Source of the DNA: Anas platyrhynchos
Lineage: Eukaryota > Chordata > Aves > Anseriformes > Anatidae
Reading direction: 5' to 3'
Length of the DNA: 64,000 nt
Assembly: GCF_047663525.1 (NCBI RefSeq)
Contig: NC_092589.1
Coordinates: forward strand, 24,735,001-24,799,000
The notes beneath the pieces are model-generated. The model made no database searches. It was given only the letters and a program-made list of their open reading frames with translations, and had not been told where the DNA came from. The translations under genes were made by a program, and so were the position numbers. Of this stretch, positions 47,837 to 61,500 are shown one piece after another (position 1 is the first letter of the stretch; each line of letters starts with the position of its first letter).

Positions 47837-50800
47837 GTCTGCCTGGCAGGGCTCCCTCCTCAGTCTCTGCTGGGCAGGAGGAGGAGGATGGAAGCAGGTC
47901 GCAGGCTGGGGTGGAGCTGGGGCTGCCCCAGGGGAGGAGGCTTAAGAAGTGTAAATATGTACCTGAGGCAAGCAGGCAGCCAGCCTGTGTTGCTGGGGGA
48001 GCGGGCACTGATTTGTGTGACTGCTCAATGGTTTGCTTAAAAGCTTGTGAACTCCCGGCTCGTTTCTAAAGCATGTTTTTAACAAGGAGCAAGAGAAAAT
48101 TGTGTTCTTGCAGGCACACCTGTTTGCACATTGAGATAATTGTACACTGAATGTCAAGCTCCAGGACCAGGTCTTTAAGTGCCCAGGTAAGGATGCTTCA
48201 GACCTCCTTTCCTTCCTTCCAACATCTGTCTCTATGCTGTTGGAGGGCAGAACAACCACAAAACCTAGGGCTGGATGTCATCTGCATGGCTACGGAGATG
48301 ACAGTGTGTTTTAAAAAACTGAGTAGCAGCAGCACTAGGAACTAGTTTCTTGCTTAGGTGATCTTATTCTAGACAACTGTCTTCGGCACTCTGAAAGTAA
48401 AGCATTGGTATGAATGAATTTATTGGCAGCAATAGGTACAAAAGGCTTTTGGGACCTTAAAGAGAAGCGATTCCTGTTTGTGTCATTCATCTCACGCTGA
48501 TACATGGGTGCACACCTCCTTGCTAAGTTGGCTTGAAACGTTTGTAGGCTCGAGAACTGAAGCAGGAGCAACTTTCTGCAGGGCAGAGCACAGCTGCACT
48601 CTGCTTTCCTATTCCATGGTCAGTTTTCCCTAGGAAAGCCCACTGCTTGTACAGCTGGGAGCTGGGTAAACTGTTGCTTTGTTTGCAGGAGGACATGGCT
48701 GATGACTACACCTTGGTACATTTAAACAGAAGGTGTGGGAAAGGGAAGAGCGAATTTTTAAGGCAAGAAACTTGTTGAGATAAGAAATCCAAACATAGGC
48801 TAGCCGAGTTTCTTGTCTGCAAATATTTGAAGAGCATGAATGCAAGAAAGGAAATGAAATGACTCGGTCAGTCCCAAGTGGGCACTGGTAGGAAAGACTG
48901 GGCTGGGGGAATTATGCTGGATATCTAAAAACTAAACGAGATGCTGTTGAACTAGAGTAAAGAAGAGTGGTCAGTATTTCATTTCTATTACATTTCAGTA
49001 TTTCTACATCTGTTTGTGTATGGAATCAGAATGAAATGTCGATTAAGAAAGGGCTGAAAAGGGTGGGTTTTTTTCCTCTATGGATTTTTTTTTCCTGAAA
49101 AACAGACTCATTTGGAGTTACCCCCTTTCTCTGATCATGGGGCAGAATACTTGTCTCACTCACTCCCTGCACCAAATTCTTACTCTATTTCCTATGTTTT
49201 TGTGGCCCAGAGAAAAGCTTCCATTTTGCTGTGATTGCTGCAAGCCTTGGCAATGTTGTACATGGAAAAGCAAGGTGCTCTGGTATTTTAAAATTGCCAT
49301 TTTGGTCAAGAATTCTTTGTTTCCCATGTATGGTTTTGGACATACAGAGCATGCAGCGTATCAAATGTAACTCCAGTTGCCACTGGATGTGAGTGGCCCA
49401 GAACGGGTGAAACCTACAGCATCATTAGCACACTGAAGTGTGATATGATGCAAATATAATCAAATTTTAATCTTCAGAAATGGCAGTAAAATATGCCATA
49501 GGATTTTTCCCATTCTGCATCTCACATCTGGGAAGAGGCTGAGGACAATTATTTTCTCTGATGGAGGCTTGAACTGGGTAGCCACCCAGTATGTCCACCA
49601 CAAACCACTGCTCCCAGTAATCTGTAGGAGTGCATTTTAAATCCATTTCCAAGCTTGATTAGCAGCAGCATGACCTACATATGATACACAAGCACCATCT
49701 AGAGGACATAAAGAAGAAGAAAAGGTGATGACACTACACTTGGCTTCTCTTAACTAACATATGTGCTATAGCAGGGGAAAGGTTTTAGGTTTTCCATGAC
49801 TCAAAATTGCTGCTAGAGTGGTATTAACCCCTACGGGGAAAAAAAAAAAAAAAAGAAAAAAAAAAAAAAAAGATTAAAAAATTATTCTAATGTGTTACCT
49901 CTGGGACTTACATATTTTTGTCCAGCTCATCATGCTTTTCTTCACCTTTCTCCCTTTTTTGATAATAGCAAGAGGGTGAGATAATAGGGAAGAACAGAAT
50001 GAACCAGGAAAAGGCATCATCTTGGTTTCAAAGAAGAATCTGTGAATTATATTAAATCAAAACTGTTCCATATCTGTGGAAATCCTTAGAAGAAAATAAC
50101 TGCCACTTATCTAATGGTTCTAGACATTTTTGCTGTAGTGCATTAGAGGGAAATGTCATAGCCCTCCTGCACTGCAGCACTCCGCTAATGAGAATTAAAG
50201 CAGCTTAGCAGTATTGTAGACCTTACACTGTGAAAAGGGATTAGCTTGACTTAAAGAGCTCATATCCTCGTGTTCTGGATATATGGGCTCCTATGCATCA
50301 TTTTACTCTGGAAATAGAGTGACTATTAATAGGCAGACCAATGTCAGCTATGAAACAGCCTAAACGTGTATCTATAAGGTTATTCTTTTACAGTCGTTGC
50401 CCAAGATATGAAGTTCCACAACACAGAGGGGCTGATCCAAGGGTGGAGTTACAGCCCTGCAGGGAGCTGGGAAGTGCATTACACATGACCCAGGCCGTGC
50501 CACCACCTCTTGCTCTCTTGGCTGGTGCTGCAGTCTTGCACTGATGAAAAAACCTCTAGCTCCAGAGGAGAAAGCAATTCTCTTTGTTGTGAAACATCAC
50601 TGCTGCAAGCCTCCTCCTTTGGGACACCACCCTCATGCTACTGTGCTCCTAGGGGAGGACAGCAGGAGCCCAGTAGGTGCGTAGCCCCATTTTCCCCTTC
50701 CCTGGACCATTGGCCATATTTTCTCCTCTATCCTCACAATACTGGACTGACTCAAGTAGTACTCAAAAACACTTCTCTCTCCCGAATTGTGGACTCACAT

Positions 50801-51859
50801 ATCCACACCTGCTGCCAGGCTGGAAGCAGCTGACTTGCCAACATAGCTGGTTGCGGAGGGCTTGGTGGGTAGGCTGTTCAGTTGGCTACTTACACAGTCA
50901 GCTTCCCACAGAGTGAGTGAAATTCTGCATTATACCAACATATCCTTGTCTGTCATCAAACCACCTGGGATAGTACAGTCCCTGAATGTTTGCGGCCACC
51001 CTAACAAGCCTTGGTGGCTAATGTCCTTTTCTGCACCATCTCAGAAACCTCTCCCACTGCCTCCTGGTTGAGTTCTTGCTGGCTCAGTTTCCTTCTGCCT
51101 TTGCTTCTTTCTGTTCTCCTCTCTTTGGCTCTGTCTTAGCCCCTGTCCCACTGCAGAGATTCTAAGAAAACTCTGGTAACTTGACTGCACAGAGAGACCA
51201 TGTAAGTTTCTTGTACACACTTGATCTTCTTGATCATTGTCCAAGCAAAGGCATTGGGCATGCTGTAGCAGACCCCAGAATGGTCTGTGAATGTCACCTA
51301 TGGGGTGCAGAGTAGATGACTAAGAAAAAGAGCTATTATGTGACAAATCTTAACCTCACTGAAACTTCTGCATCTACTGGAAACTGGCCAGAGGAGTTCA
51401 CAAACCAAAACTGGTTTTGTAGGCCAGTGAAAACCACTGCTTTAAACTGACCCTCGTTTGCTTTTACTGCAGCTCTGGAAAAAGAGGTCTGATCTGTGGC
51501 AGCTGTACAGATTTGAGCCACTGTGTGGAGCCAAACAAATGCCTTTTGCGCAGCACTACGGTTACTGTATCCCTCACAGTAGGATGCAACTGGCTCATTG
51601 GTTAAATTATAAAGCAGTGAGTTATTATTGTCTCTTTTTTTTTCCTGATTAAGTAAGTGGCCTTCTTGCTTATGAAATCCAAAAAGTCCAAAGCCACCAA
51701 GCAAGCAGACAGAAAGTGGCCCTTGGTGCATCGATGAAGAAAAACAACCACTTTGCAGTTTTCAAGGAACAATTCCCACCACATCTCAGCACACGGTATT
51801 TTATGATTCTTTACACATTTTTCAATCAATAGCATTAATTTTAGTCCACTAGAATGGCT
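47837..51859. other. CAPN8-CAPN2 intergenic region, left part
   Basis: Upstream sequence of both divergent genes. The first 150 bp next to CAPN8 should contain its 5' UTR and promoter, but no TATA box or CpG cluster stands out. An interrupted A run lies at 49839-49871. No other gene is supported. Confidence 0.5.
49839..49871. repeat. Interrupted A-run
   Basis: Thirty-two A interrupted by one G at 49855. Confidence 0.9.
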
Positions 51860-52225
51860 CTGAACAGTTCTTCGGTGCGTAGAGGCCTCAGGACATGCCT
51901 CACCAAATGCCGTGCCTGTCCTTCGGAGGCAGCCAGCCGCCGAGTGCAGGTGGTGGGTGCAGCTACCAAGTGCTCTTAGCCTCCCCACCACCGCCTGGGG
52001 AGCGCTCTGAAGGCATGAGTCAGACCTGAAACATGCAGCAAACACTCTGAACCCTCCCTGCGAGGAATGCAGCGCTGTGCCGGTGCCAGCAGCAGCAGCA
52101 CAGCCCGAGCTGAAGCCCCTCTCGCCCAGCACCAGCTGGGGACGGACGAGCACTGACAGAAAACCGGGACGGCACGGCAAGCCGTAACCGCTCAGTGTGA
52201 TAGCAGCAGTTATCACTTCAGCACC

Positions 52226-52280
52226 GGTTTGGTTTGGTGTGGTTTGGTTTGGTGTGGTGTGGTGTGGTGTGGTTTGGTTT
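52226..52280. repeat. (GGTTT/GGTGT)11 array upstream of CAPN2
   Basis: Eleven consecutive pentanucleotides, each GGTTT or GGTGT, ending 43 bp before the CAPN2 ATG. It lies in the promoter or 5' UTR. The open frames through it are products of the repeat and the GC-rich island, not genes. Confidence 0.95.
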
Positions 52281-52323
52281 CCCCCTCCCCGTGACGCGGG
52301 GCAGGGCGGGGCAGGCCGCGGCC

Positions 52324-52560
52324 ATGGCGGGCATGGCGGAGGCGCTGGCGAAGGAGCGGGCGGCGGCGCTGGGCGCGGGGCGGCACGGCCACGCCGTCCC
52401 CTACCTGGGCCAGCGCTTCGGGGAGCTGCGGCAGGAGTGCCTGCAGGCGGGGCGCCTCTTCCACGACCCCTCCTTCCCCGCCGGCCCCGCCGCGCTGGGA
52501 TACAACGAGCTGGGACCCAGCTCCTTCAAGACGCGGGGCGTGGAGTGGCGCAGACCCACG
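52324..52560 (+). CDS. CAPN2: CAPN2 exon 1 (start codon)
   Basis: 237 bp, residues 1-79, [17 protein letters not shown] to GVEWRRPT. Contains [20 protein letters not shown]. Very GC-rich. Donor ACG|GTAGGT. Confidence 0.95.
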
Positions 52561-55500
52561 GTAGGTGCCGGCCCCGGGTGGGTGCCCGCCGGGTGGGTGC
52601 CCCCCGGTGCTGCGGGTGCAGTGATGCCGGGCTTGCTGTCGTCCCCAGGAGCTGTGTGCCAGCCCGCAGTTCATAGCCGGCGGAGCCACGCGAACGGACA
52701 TCTGCCAAGGGGCCCTAGGTAAGGGAGGACACGCAGAAATCTGAGTTTTCCGCGCCAGTGCTTCCTACATCTCTGTGCATCCTGCCGGATTTCTTCATGT
52801 CTGGTTGAGCAGAGATGATGCAGACTGGTTTTCTGGCGCGTCTCTGAATGCGGCCAGCTCTTGCAGCCCTGCAAACCTGGCGAGTCGCAGAATGCAGACA
52901 AGAAGGGACTCCCTGCTGCTTGCCAGCGCTCAGGAACAGCAAACATGGGCTATCTGGAGAGGAACGGGTGTACACGCCCAGCCCCACCTGCAAGCTCTCT
53001 GCTTTTGCCATGCATGCTACTGAGTTTGTACGGCAGCGCTTTATTCCTATAAAAGCAGCAGGGAGAGCTTTCAGGATTCTGGATTCGACTGATAGTGCAG
53101 TTGAGGAAAGCTCTTGGTCTCAGTGTGAGGAAACGTGAGTAGTATGTTCCGTTCATTGAGCTTTCTCAGTGAGAGTGGCAAAATAATGAAGGTGACGGGT
53201 CTGCCTGTTTGCTTTTCGTCAGCGTAAAGTTAGGGATGTCGTGGCTAGTTGGTTTCTAGTCCTACTTCCAGTTTTTGATGCAGCTATTTGTGTTTTATTG
53301 TAAAAAACTAGGATAGGGAAGCGTATTTCTAACGCTTTGTGCTCATGTTTCCTTTCAGAAGTTATTCAGGTTGGTACTTTAACAGTAAGATACAATTTGC
53401 ATAAAAAGCACTGAGACTTAAATAAACCCTTATGTTGTCAATTCAATTCTCATACCTCAGTATCACCAGTTGCATGGATGAGGCTGCATTGTGTGTCTCA
53501 GGTCCTTAGCATGTCACTGGCATTGCTATGTCAGAAGAGCAAGCTGTGAGCTTTCTGTCAGCCTCCTTCGTGTGTTCTCCTTCTGCTTGGTAACACGATG
53601 ACTGCTTTGGCATAACACACGTTCAAGTGTGTAGCACACATGCCAGATACCTGTCCTCTATTTTTGATGTGAAACTTTACAGCTAAGTTACTGTTCAACT
53701 TGACATTGCGGTCTATTGTCATTCCATTTCAGCAGCTACCATTTTGCAGAGATGAGTGTTTCCAAAGGCACTTAGTTGCTTTCTGCGTTCTGCAGGCTTC
53801 CAGCTTTTCTATTCCAATGCTGTCAAGCAGCAGTACTGCGGGGGGGGGGGGGGGGGGGGCGGGATTGGGGGGAAGGTAATTTAGTTTGCAAATATTGGAG
53901 GTGCTGTTGCTAATGCTGAGCCTTGCTGTAAGTTGAAGAAAGCATTTGTTGCCATAGTGGACCAGTCAGATGTTTTCATGTGGTTGTATAGTACCACCAA
54001 AGATCATGAACTGAGTCACAGATGGTATTCCTTTATGTCCTGAAATAATATTTGAATAGGAGAGTATTAGTGTTCATGTGTGTGTTCCTGTTTGCAATGT
54101 GACTAACTATTGCTGTGACTCACCTCACTATCTTCATATAAATCTAGGCAGAGGAGTTGTCTTCTGTGTCAGCTGTTGATTAAAAATCGGATGCTATTGA
54201 TCTTTTCCTCTGCATAGCCATCGAGTTACTAAGACCTTGTGTTGAGCCTGTGCTTTTTCACACGGTGAGACTAACAACTGTCCCATGCAAATGCATTTTT
54301 TTTGCCACTGCTTCACTCAACAATCACACTTGTACTGAGACATTTGCTTAAGCGTCCATTTGCTTGAACTTCGTGTGTTGACACTGATGTCCCATCGCGC
54401 TTGGGGATATTCTGGAGGGCATTGTACTGGAAAACGTCAGGTGCTCTTAGAACACCATACTTGGTGTTGTTATGCTGCTTTTTTCATAGAAAACTTTTGT
54501 AGTCTATTTATCACCCAGAAGGCTTGACCACAGAGCAACAGACCTGTGCTCACAAGGAGCACTGTAGCTGTTGCTGAGCCATTCGGAGCATCTGAGAATA
54601 TTGAAGGGTCAGATCAGGTGTCCAAAGCACATGTGCACATCCCTGCTGTGACAGGCTTCTTGGCACAGGCCATGTAACCAAACAGTTTTATCAGTGAGCA
54701 GAAGTTTTTTTTTACCCAAGAGCCTTTGGTCTGTGGGCCAGGTGTAGCTGACAGATTTGTTTCATGGGTTTCGATGGGTGCTGGATGATGCTCTGACACA
54801 AAAGGTGTCCTGGGTTGCTAACGCAGAGCAATAAGCTCATTACTTTCACTAGATACCAAAGTTCTTCCCCTTCAGCTTTGGGTTATCCTTTATTCTGTTC
54901 CTGTTTGTTCGTTTTTATAAGAAGCTCTTTAAGACAGTTTTGGAATCAGTTTTGCAGTATCAGGTCTGAAGTCAATTATGCTATTTGGCCAAGAACAGCA
55001 GCAAATGGAATTGGTGACTCACTACAGCAGAGGAAAGAAACCAAAGTCACTGCAGAGAGGAAGCTTATTCACCCTTTACCCTGTTCTTTGGAGGGGATGT
55101 CACCATGGTATCACAACACTGGGGCATACAGAGCACGGTATCTCTTAGATACTGTTAGACACAGATGTCTCCTCCTTCAATACAAATGTGGAAAAGATAG
55201 TAAATTCAGTAGGTTGAATTTAGAAAATTATATGCATGTTTTTCCAACACTGGGAACCACTGTACTGTTGGTGTGTTGCCACAGCCTATTGTTTCTAGCC
55301 AGACAGCTTCCTGGAGTCCCAGGGTGTTAATATAAATACATTCAGATTTTAAATCAAACACCTTGTGGCTATGTACATGTATGCTTGCCTTGCAGTAGCA
55401 TTTTTTTGTTAACATTGTTTATAGCTGGAGATTAGGTAAATAAACAGTTGAATGTATAGAAATAAGAAAAAAAATATTGACGGCAACACACAGGAAGCAA

Positions 55501-58500
55501 GCAAGAAAAAAAAAAAAAAGGAAAAAGAAAAAAAAATAAAATTATTCCTAAATTGGGTTTAAGGGCTTAGAGATCCTCTGTGACTTTTCTGAGATTAGTA
55601 ACACCAGTGTCAGCCTCTTGTAGTGGCCAAGTTGAGCAAAGCTCTGCAGTATGTAAAATTCAGGTTTATGCTGCAGATTGAGCAACTGGGAGGAAAGACA
55701 CCCCCAACAGGAGGAGCAGCAGCATCTTTGTTCTGCTGTGTAGGTGTACTCTGGAGGTTGCTTATAAAGTTTAGAACTGTCAGCTCAGATAAAGACGTTT
55801 AGCTCCTATATATAGTCCTGCTGATAAACTTTAATCCAGGGACTTGTAACTCTGAGACTGGTAGGTTATTTGGCATCTGTGCTGAGGTGAGACCAATTAA
55901 TCTATCAGTTTATGGTTTTTGTGTGTGGTTTTTTTTGTTTTGTTTTGTTTTTGTTTTTTGAGGTGTTTCATGAATGTTCCTAGTGTTCAGGGTGCTTTGA
56001 GATTGCCTATTTGTTATAAATTAAATGTTGCACTGAGGCTTGCTAACTTTCCCCAGGTATGAATGTGTGTCCGTGCTTGAGGGGCAGTGGCACAAATGAG
56101 AGGATGAAGATCCCAGCTCTCTTTCTTCTCTTAGGATTATGTTAGTCTTAAAAACACCCTAATTTGTAGTTGTTCCTGCAGCATTTTGCTGTGCTTAGGC
56201 AGCTGATCTGGTGTACATGTATATGTGTACATCCAACCCCTTCTCCCACTGCCCACAGTGTCTCTGGTGTATAACAATTCTACTGTAAGTCCATAATAAC
56301 CCGCTGTTCTCTTGTGGTAACCTCCTTTAACTCAGTAAGCCAACAGAAGGACTTTTTTGTCTGGGTTAATGAATTGACTTGTTGTGTAGTGAGTGCCAGT
56401 GGTAGGAAAAAAAATGTTAAGGAGGAAGGGGAGGAGGCAATAAGGTATTAATTCAGAGGTGGTAAGGTGTTCATTCAGTTCAGCCACGCAAGGGCCCCAA
56501 AGCGCCAGGGCTGTTCTCTGGCAGGGAGCTGTCTCTAGGACTCTCTTTCTGTAAAAGTACTGAAGTTCACAATCTGTTTCGGAGATTTGAAAACAGGGAT
56601 CCTTGGTACCAAACAGGTCTCTGGGCATCATCTCCCAAGTGCTTACTGTGTTGCCAGGTTTGTTTGAAAACAACTTTGTTGAAACAAACAAACAAAACCC
56701 AGCAATCCTTCACTCCGCGGGCAGGCTGTGCATGGGAGAGCACAGGTCTGGGCTGCAGTTGAAGTCCCGTTGCCTTTTGATCCAAGAGTTTGCTTGCAGA
56801 GCCCTGCAGGGTCCTCCTCTGTAAGGAGAACTGCCGCCAAGGGTCACTACTGAGGCCCTCATGCAGCTGCAGGAAAGAGGGTCATGCCCATGGTAAATGA
56901 AAGGTAGCCACTTTGTTAAAATAACATCTGTTTCTGAAAATAATTGCAGAAAAACAGAGGTAATGTTTATACAGTTGCAGCCTCCTGCTCCATAAGAGAT
57001 GGTGTGGAAAAATACTGTCCAGACAACCGGGACCCCGGGGTTCTGGCCTGCGGGCTTGGTGTATGTTGGCTCCATCCCAAGAAGGATGAAGAGGTGTGTA
57101 AGACTGGCAAACAGTGCCTGCCTTCAGACCTCTCCTGATTCTCTGGTGGCCAGCGCCAGAGTTGGATGTTGGACTAGACAAAGAGGTCTCTAGCAAGAGC
57201 CTCCAGAGGTGTATAAAATCAAAGGAGCTCCTGTTTGGTAGGAGGCTGGCAAGCTCATCCCTAGGGTAGACCTCTAGATGGCAAGTGAATAAGCATTTAT
57301 GAAGCATGGAGAAGGGAAAGGAAAGCAGCCTATCCTTCAGAAAACACTGGTCTTTTGAGGAAAAAAATGCACCTCAGAGTACCTGTGTGTGCCCACAGGC
57401 CCTGTGCTTTGCCTTTTCACCATGCTGCTTCCTAACCTGCAGGTACTCTATTGAATATTAAATCTTCTTTTGAATAGTCCCAGCATGGGTGCCTGTTTGT
57501 TTTGGTCTTGAGGAAATACCACATTTGCCTGTAAATGGCATGTATTTGTGTACATACACTTGATCTGTTTCAGAGGTAAACTGATGGAAAGGATCATCTC
57601 ATCACAGCTGCAGTGATTCATCTTCTGAGTGGCGATCAATTGCTTCAGCAGTCATGGTGATCCTCATGCTAGTTACAATGATCAATCCCTAGGCAATACG
57701 TAAGTTAGAGAATAATTTTGGATAATGAGTTGTCAATTCTGTTGTTTTTTTTCTTACAGGGGACTGCTGGCTCTTAGCAGCTATTGCCTCTCTCACCCTG
57801 AATGAAGAAATTCTGGCCCGTGTTGTTCCCAATGACCAAAGCTTCCAGGATGAATATGCAGGAATCTTCCACTTCCAGGTATGAGGAAAACGGTCTTGCC
57901 TTCCCCCGGGTGCTGTTGGCTAGGAACCTGCGTGGTTGGCCAGGTCTATGTGTGGGACACCTCTTGCAACATCTTAAGGAATGTTGAAAAGACAGGCTGA
58001 AAACACAGAGAAACCCTAGGAGAGTGACAGTGATGGAAGGAAAAAGGCCACTGATCACAGAGCCACAGGAGCAGAGGCTCTGTCTGGGGTGTTTGTGTAT
58101 TTGCAGATCCAGCTTTTAGGACATTGGCAAAGTTACTGCCCCAAGGCTTGCATTTCCTCTCAGAAATTGGTGTTGGTGGGCATGGGACAGTGACAAGGAG
58201 TTTGTGCTCTCTTCCAGTTCTGGCAGTACGGGGAGTGGGTGGATGTCGTGGTGGATGACCGGCTGCCCACCAAGAACGGGGAGCTGCTCTTCGTACACTC
58301 AGCAGAGGGCAGTGAGTTCTGGAGCGCCCTGCTGGAGAAGGCCTATGCCAAGTGAGTAAGGGCCAGGGTGGACATCTTTGGGCAAGGGAGGCTGCTGTGC
58401 TCTGCTCAAGAACTCCTTGTGCCTCTGTTTCACCATAGCATCTGCCACTGTGCAGATACTACGCATTTGTAGCTGCCATGGTGCTGCTGGAAGCAGAAAT

Positions 58501-61500
58501 GCTGTGACAGTTCACACAGCAGAATGCCTGTCTCCAAAAGAAAAGGAGAATAGAGAACCTGATGTGTGTGCACGTGTTTTCACGCAGGCTGAACGGATCA
58601 TATGAGGCTCTCTCTGGTGGCACCACCACTGAAGGCTTTGAGGACTTCACTGGTGGAATTGCAGAATGGTATGAGCTGCAGAAGGCACCACCCAACCTCT
58701 TCAAAATCATTCAGAAAGCACTGGAGAAAGGCTCTCTCCTGGGCTGCTCCATCGATGTGAGTTAGTGGGCTTATTGCTGGACATTTGGCTGCTATGTGGG
58801 TGGTTGGCTGGAAGGTGGACCTGTGCTCCATCTGCAGGTGCACAGAGGATGTTCTCGTCTGCGTCTTGAAGACCAGTTCTCTGCTCCCTTATGCCTGGAG
58901 AATTTGACCCATTATGCATGACACATGTCAAAAGTTGAACAGAGATTAGGTTGAATCATAGATTTCATTAGTTTGTATTTCATTAGTTTGTATCCTTGCC
59001 TCACTTGTTGTTCTTCCTTGAGACCTAAAGTTTCTGCTGTTTCATAGGTTCATGGTGAAAAACCGTATAAGTAACTCATTAGGGATCCTGATCTAAGTCT
59101 TTGTTCTCAAGAAAGACTGTTGGCAGCAGGCTATCGCAGGCTAAGTGGCTTTGGATGGAAAGCTGCTGCTAATGGTTCCTCCAGTTGTGCTCAGATGGAG
59201 CAACCTCAGTCCATCTCACAACCTGCTTGTTGCAAAGATTGCACCAGAAGGTTCCAAAAAAAACAGCCTGGGGTATTCTCCAAGCAGGGAGGCTAGGGCT
59301 GTTGCCAGTCGTTTAAAAGGCTTTGTCAGAAAACATGTTGCCAAAATCTGAATCTGCAGTGTAAGAGGAGCTTTGGCTATGCTTACAGCAATTGAGCATC
59401 ACTTTTAGCTCCAGTGAGATGAATTTGAGTATTGTTATGGTAACCAACATACTCAAAGGAGATTAGATCTTAGTTATGGCTAAAGGGAAGGTAAACTGTT
59501 GACAAGAACTCAATTCATAATGCAGACTCAAGTGTTTTTTCCTATTTTTTTATGTAGAATCCAAGTCACAAGAGAGGAAAACTTCACAGTAGGACAAGTA
59601 CTTTGTTAATGTCAACATGTGACTTTACAGGACCTTCCAGACCTGTTTTACTAGTCTGCATTTATACAAGAATGTGACATCTGGGTTTTTGCCCCAGAAT
59701 GATATAAATCTCTTGTTGGGGGTGGCAGGAAGTAAACATATTCCTTTGTTGGTGAGTGCTGCTGCTTTACGTATTGTAAACTGATTGTTGGTGACTTTAG
59801 TCTCTGAAAAATCCTCTAAAATCTTTTCTTGTCTGTCAGAGAAACAGGAAAACACAAATTAAGCTCTGTGGATCAGTAATAGGGCAGGAATTGGCAGCAG
59901 GAATCCTGTCTGCTAGATCCCACCCTCTTTTTTATTTTTTTAAGCATCAAGCTTGTTCAAGCATTAAGCTGTGCTTGTTTAAAGATCATATGCTTTCTGA
60001 AAAGGTAGAAGGAGAATTGCAAACATGTTTAATAGAGGCTGAAGCGGCTTTAGAGCAGGATATCAAGCAGTCACTTTCTAGCAAGAAGCGATTTTTTTCT
60101 GCAGTGTTCATAGGCCAGACTGCACAATTATTGCAATAGTCACGAAAAGAAGAGACAGTGATGTACCTTCAGGTATGAGTGGCATTGAAAGTGCAGCCTT
60201 CTCCCTTGTTGCTGTGCGTGGCAGGCCCTAGGATACTGGGGAAGGGAAGGGGAGCCTCCCACTCCACTGTGGAGCTGAAGGAGGTGTTTTGGCCTAGAAG
60301 CAAAGCACTGGGGCTTACTGGATCTGGGTGCGATCCCTGGTGACACCTTGGCAGCCTCAGACTGGTTATCCCCTGTGTTCCTGCTGGTCCCTTGACAACA
60401 CTCTGGATTGCTCTCATTGCTGCTGTGCAGCAGCCGAACCACCCCTGACACATCCCAGTGAGATGAAAGCTCCTGTAGAGGCTGGAGTTTCACCTCATTG
60501 AGTCCCCCGGCACCAGGCATGCTGAGTTTCTTTGCTCTTCCAGATCACCAGTGCGGCCGAAACGGAGGCAGTCACATCCCAGAAGCTGGTGAAGGGACAC
60601 GCGTACTCTGTCACCGGGGCAGAAGAGGTAGGTGTCCTGCCCTGACAGGGTCAAACGTGGCAAGCCCTGAGCATAGTCCTCCCTGGGCTGTAGCAGCAAC
60701 AGATTTGCCTTCAAAGACACAAATTCTTCAGTCTAACCCTTTTTGCAGAAACAGGTTTTTGAGTCTCTTTCTGAAGAAATACTGAGTTAATCCATGTGTT
60801 TTTGAAAAACACAAACTTGACTTCTTGGAGTTTTTGACCAAAAAAAAAAATACGTGTATTATATTAAATATTATATACATGCACACACATATATGTATAC
60901 TCTCTGCTGATTCCTAGTAAGCAGGGAGGTGAGAAGCTGTCTGCAGAGGGCACACTACCCTCTGATGGCAATGTGGCCCTCAACACGTCTTTGCAGTGGG
61001 CGGCCTTAAATATACAGCAAGGTGTGTGAGACAGGTGCCAAGCAAAAAATAATAATAATAATTGAATTATTGTTGTCCCTTAAATAATAGCAAGCAGTGG
61101 CTTTCAGCAGAGCACAGTGTTTGAAAGGCAGGTGCTTATCCATGAGTAGGTGACTGGTGAAGCTAAGGTGAGCAAAACCAGGAGAAAGCAGACAGGTCGT
61201 GGCATCCTTCGTATGTGTAAAGGACTTCTGGTCACCTCAGTCATTATTTGTAAAGTCCCTGAAACAGTGAGATGCATTGAGTCAGCAGCCACAATGCTGC
61301 ATGGGGGTGACCAGCATTAACAGGCAGGTTGGTGTGCTTATACTTGGTCCTCCTCTCACAGCAGCAGCAGTGAAGAGGGAATTTGGCCTTAATTCACAAA
61401 TGGACATGACTTATGCAAGCTTTTCCTTTGGAGATATTTGCAGGCTTTGTAAGGAGACTTCATCTTGGACACTGGAGCCCCATCCCTGGACTTCTGTGCT

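Larger units (their letters stand above)
51860..52760. promoter_or_regulatory. CAPN2: CpG island at CAPN2 promoter/exon 1
   Basis: CpG dinucleotides become frequent from about 51860 and dense between 52270 and 52720, spanning the presumed promoter, 5' UTR, exon 1, the 88-bp intron 1 and exon 2. A GGGCGGGGC Sp1-type box lies at 52304-52312, 12 bp before the start codon, with a CCCCCTCCCC stretch at 52281-52290. No TATA box is apparent, which suits a broadly expressed gene. The transcription start cannot be fixed from sequence. Confidence 0.75.

Noticed and set aside
47582..48040. Plus-strand open frame opposite CAPN8 exon 1
   Set aside because: Shadow of the GC-rich coding exon on the other strand.
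51602..52216. 204-codon minus-strand open frame upstream of CAPN2
   Set aside because: No family resemblance, no conserved motifs, and it begins in the CpG island where stops are rare.
52197..52722. About 160-codon frames on both strands over the CAPN2 start
   Set aside because: They arise from GC-rich island sequence and the GGTKT array. Only the frame starting at 52324 matches calpain, and only up to 52560.
54815..55330. 171-codon plus-strand open frame in CAPN2 intron 2
   Set aside because: It depends on a non-ATG first codon, shows no motif and has no splice context tying it to the gene.
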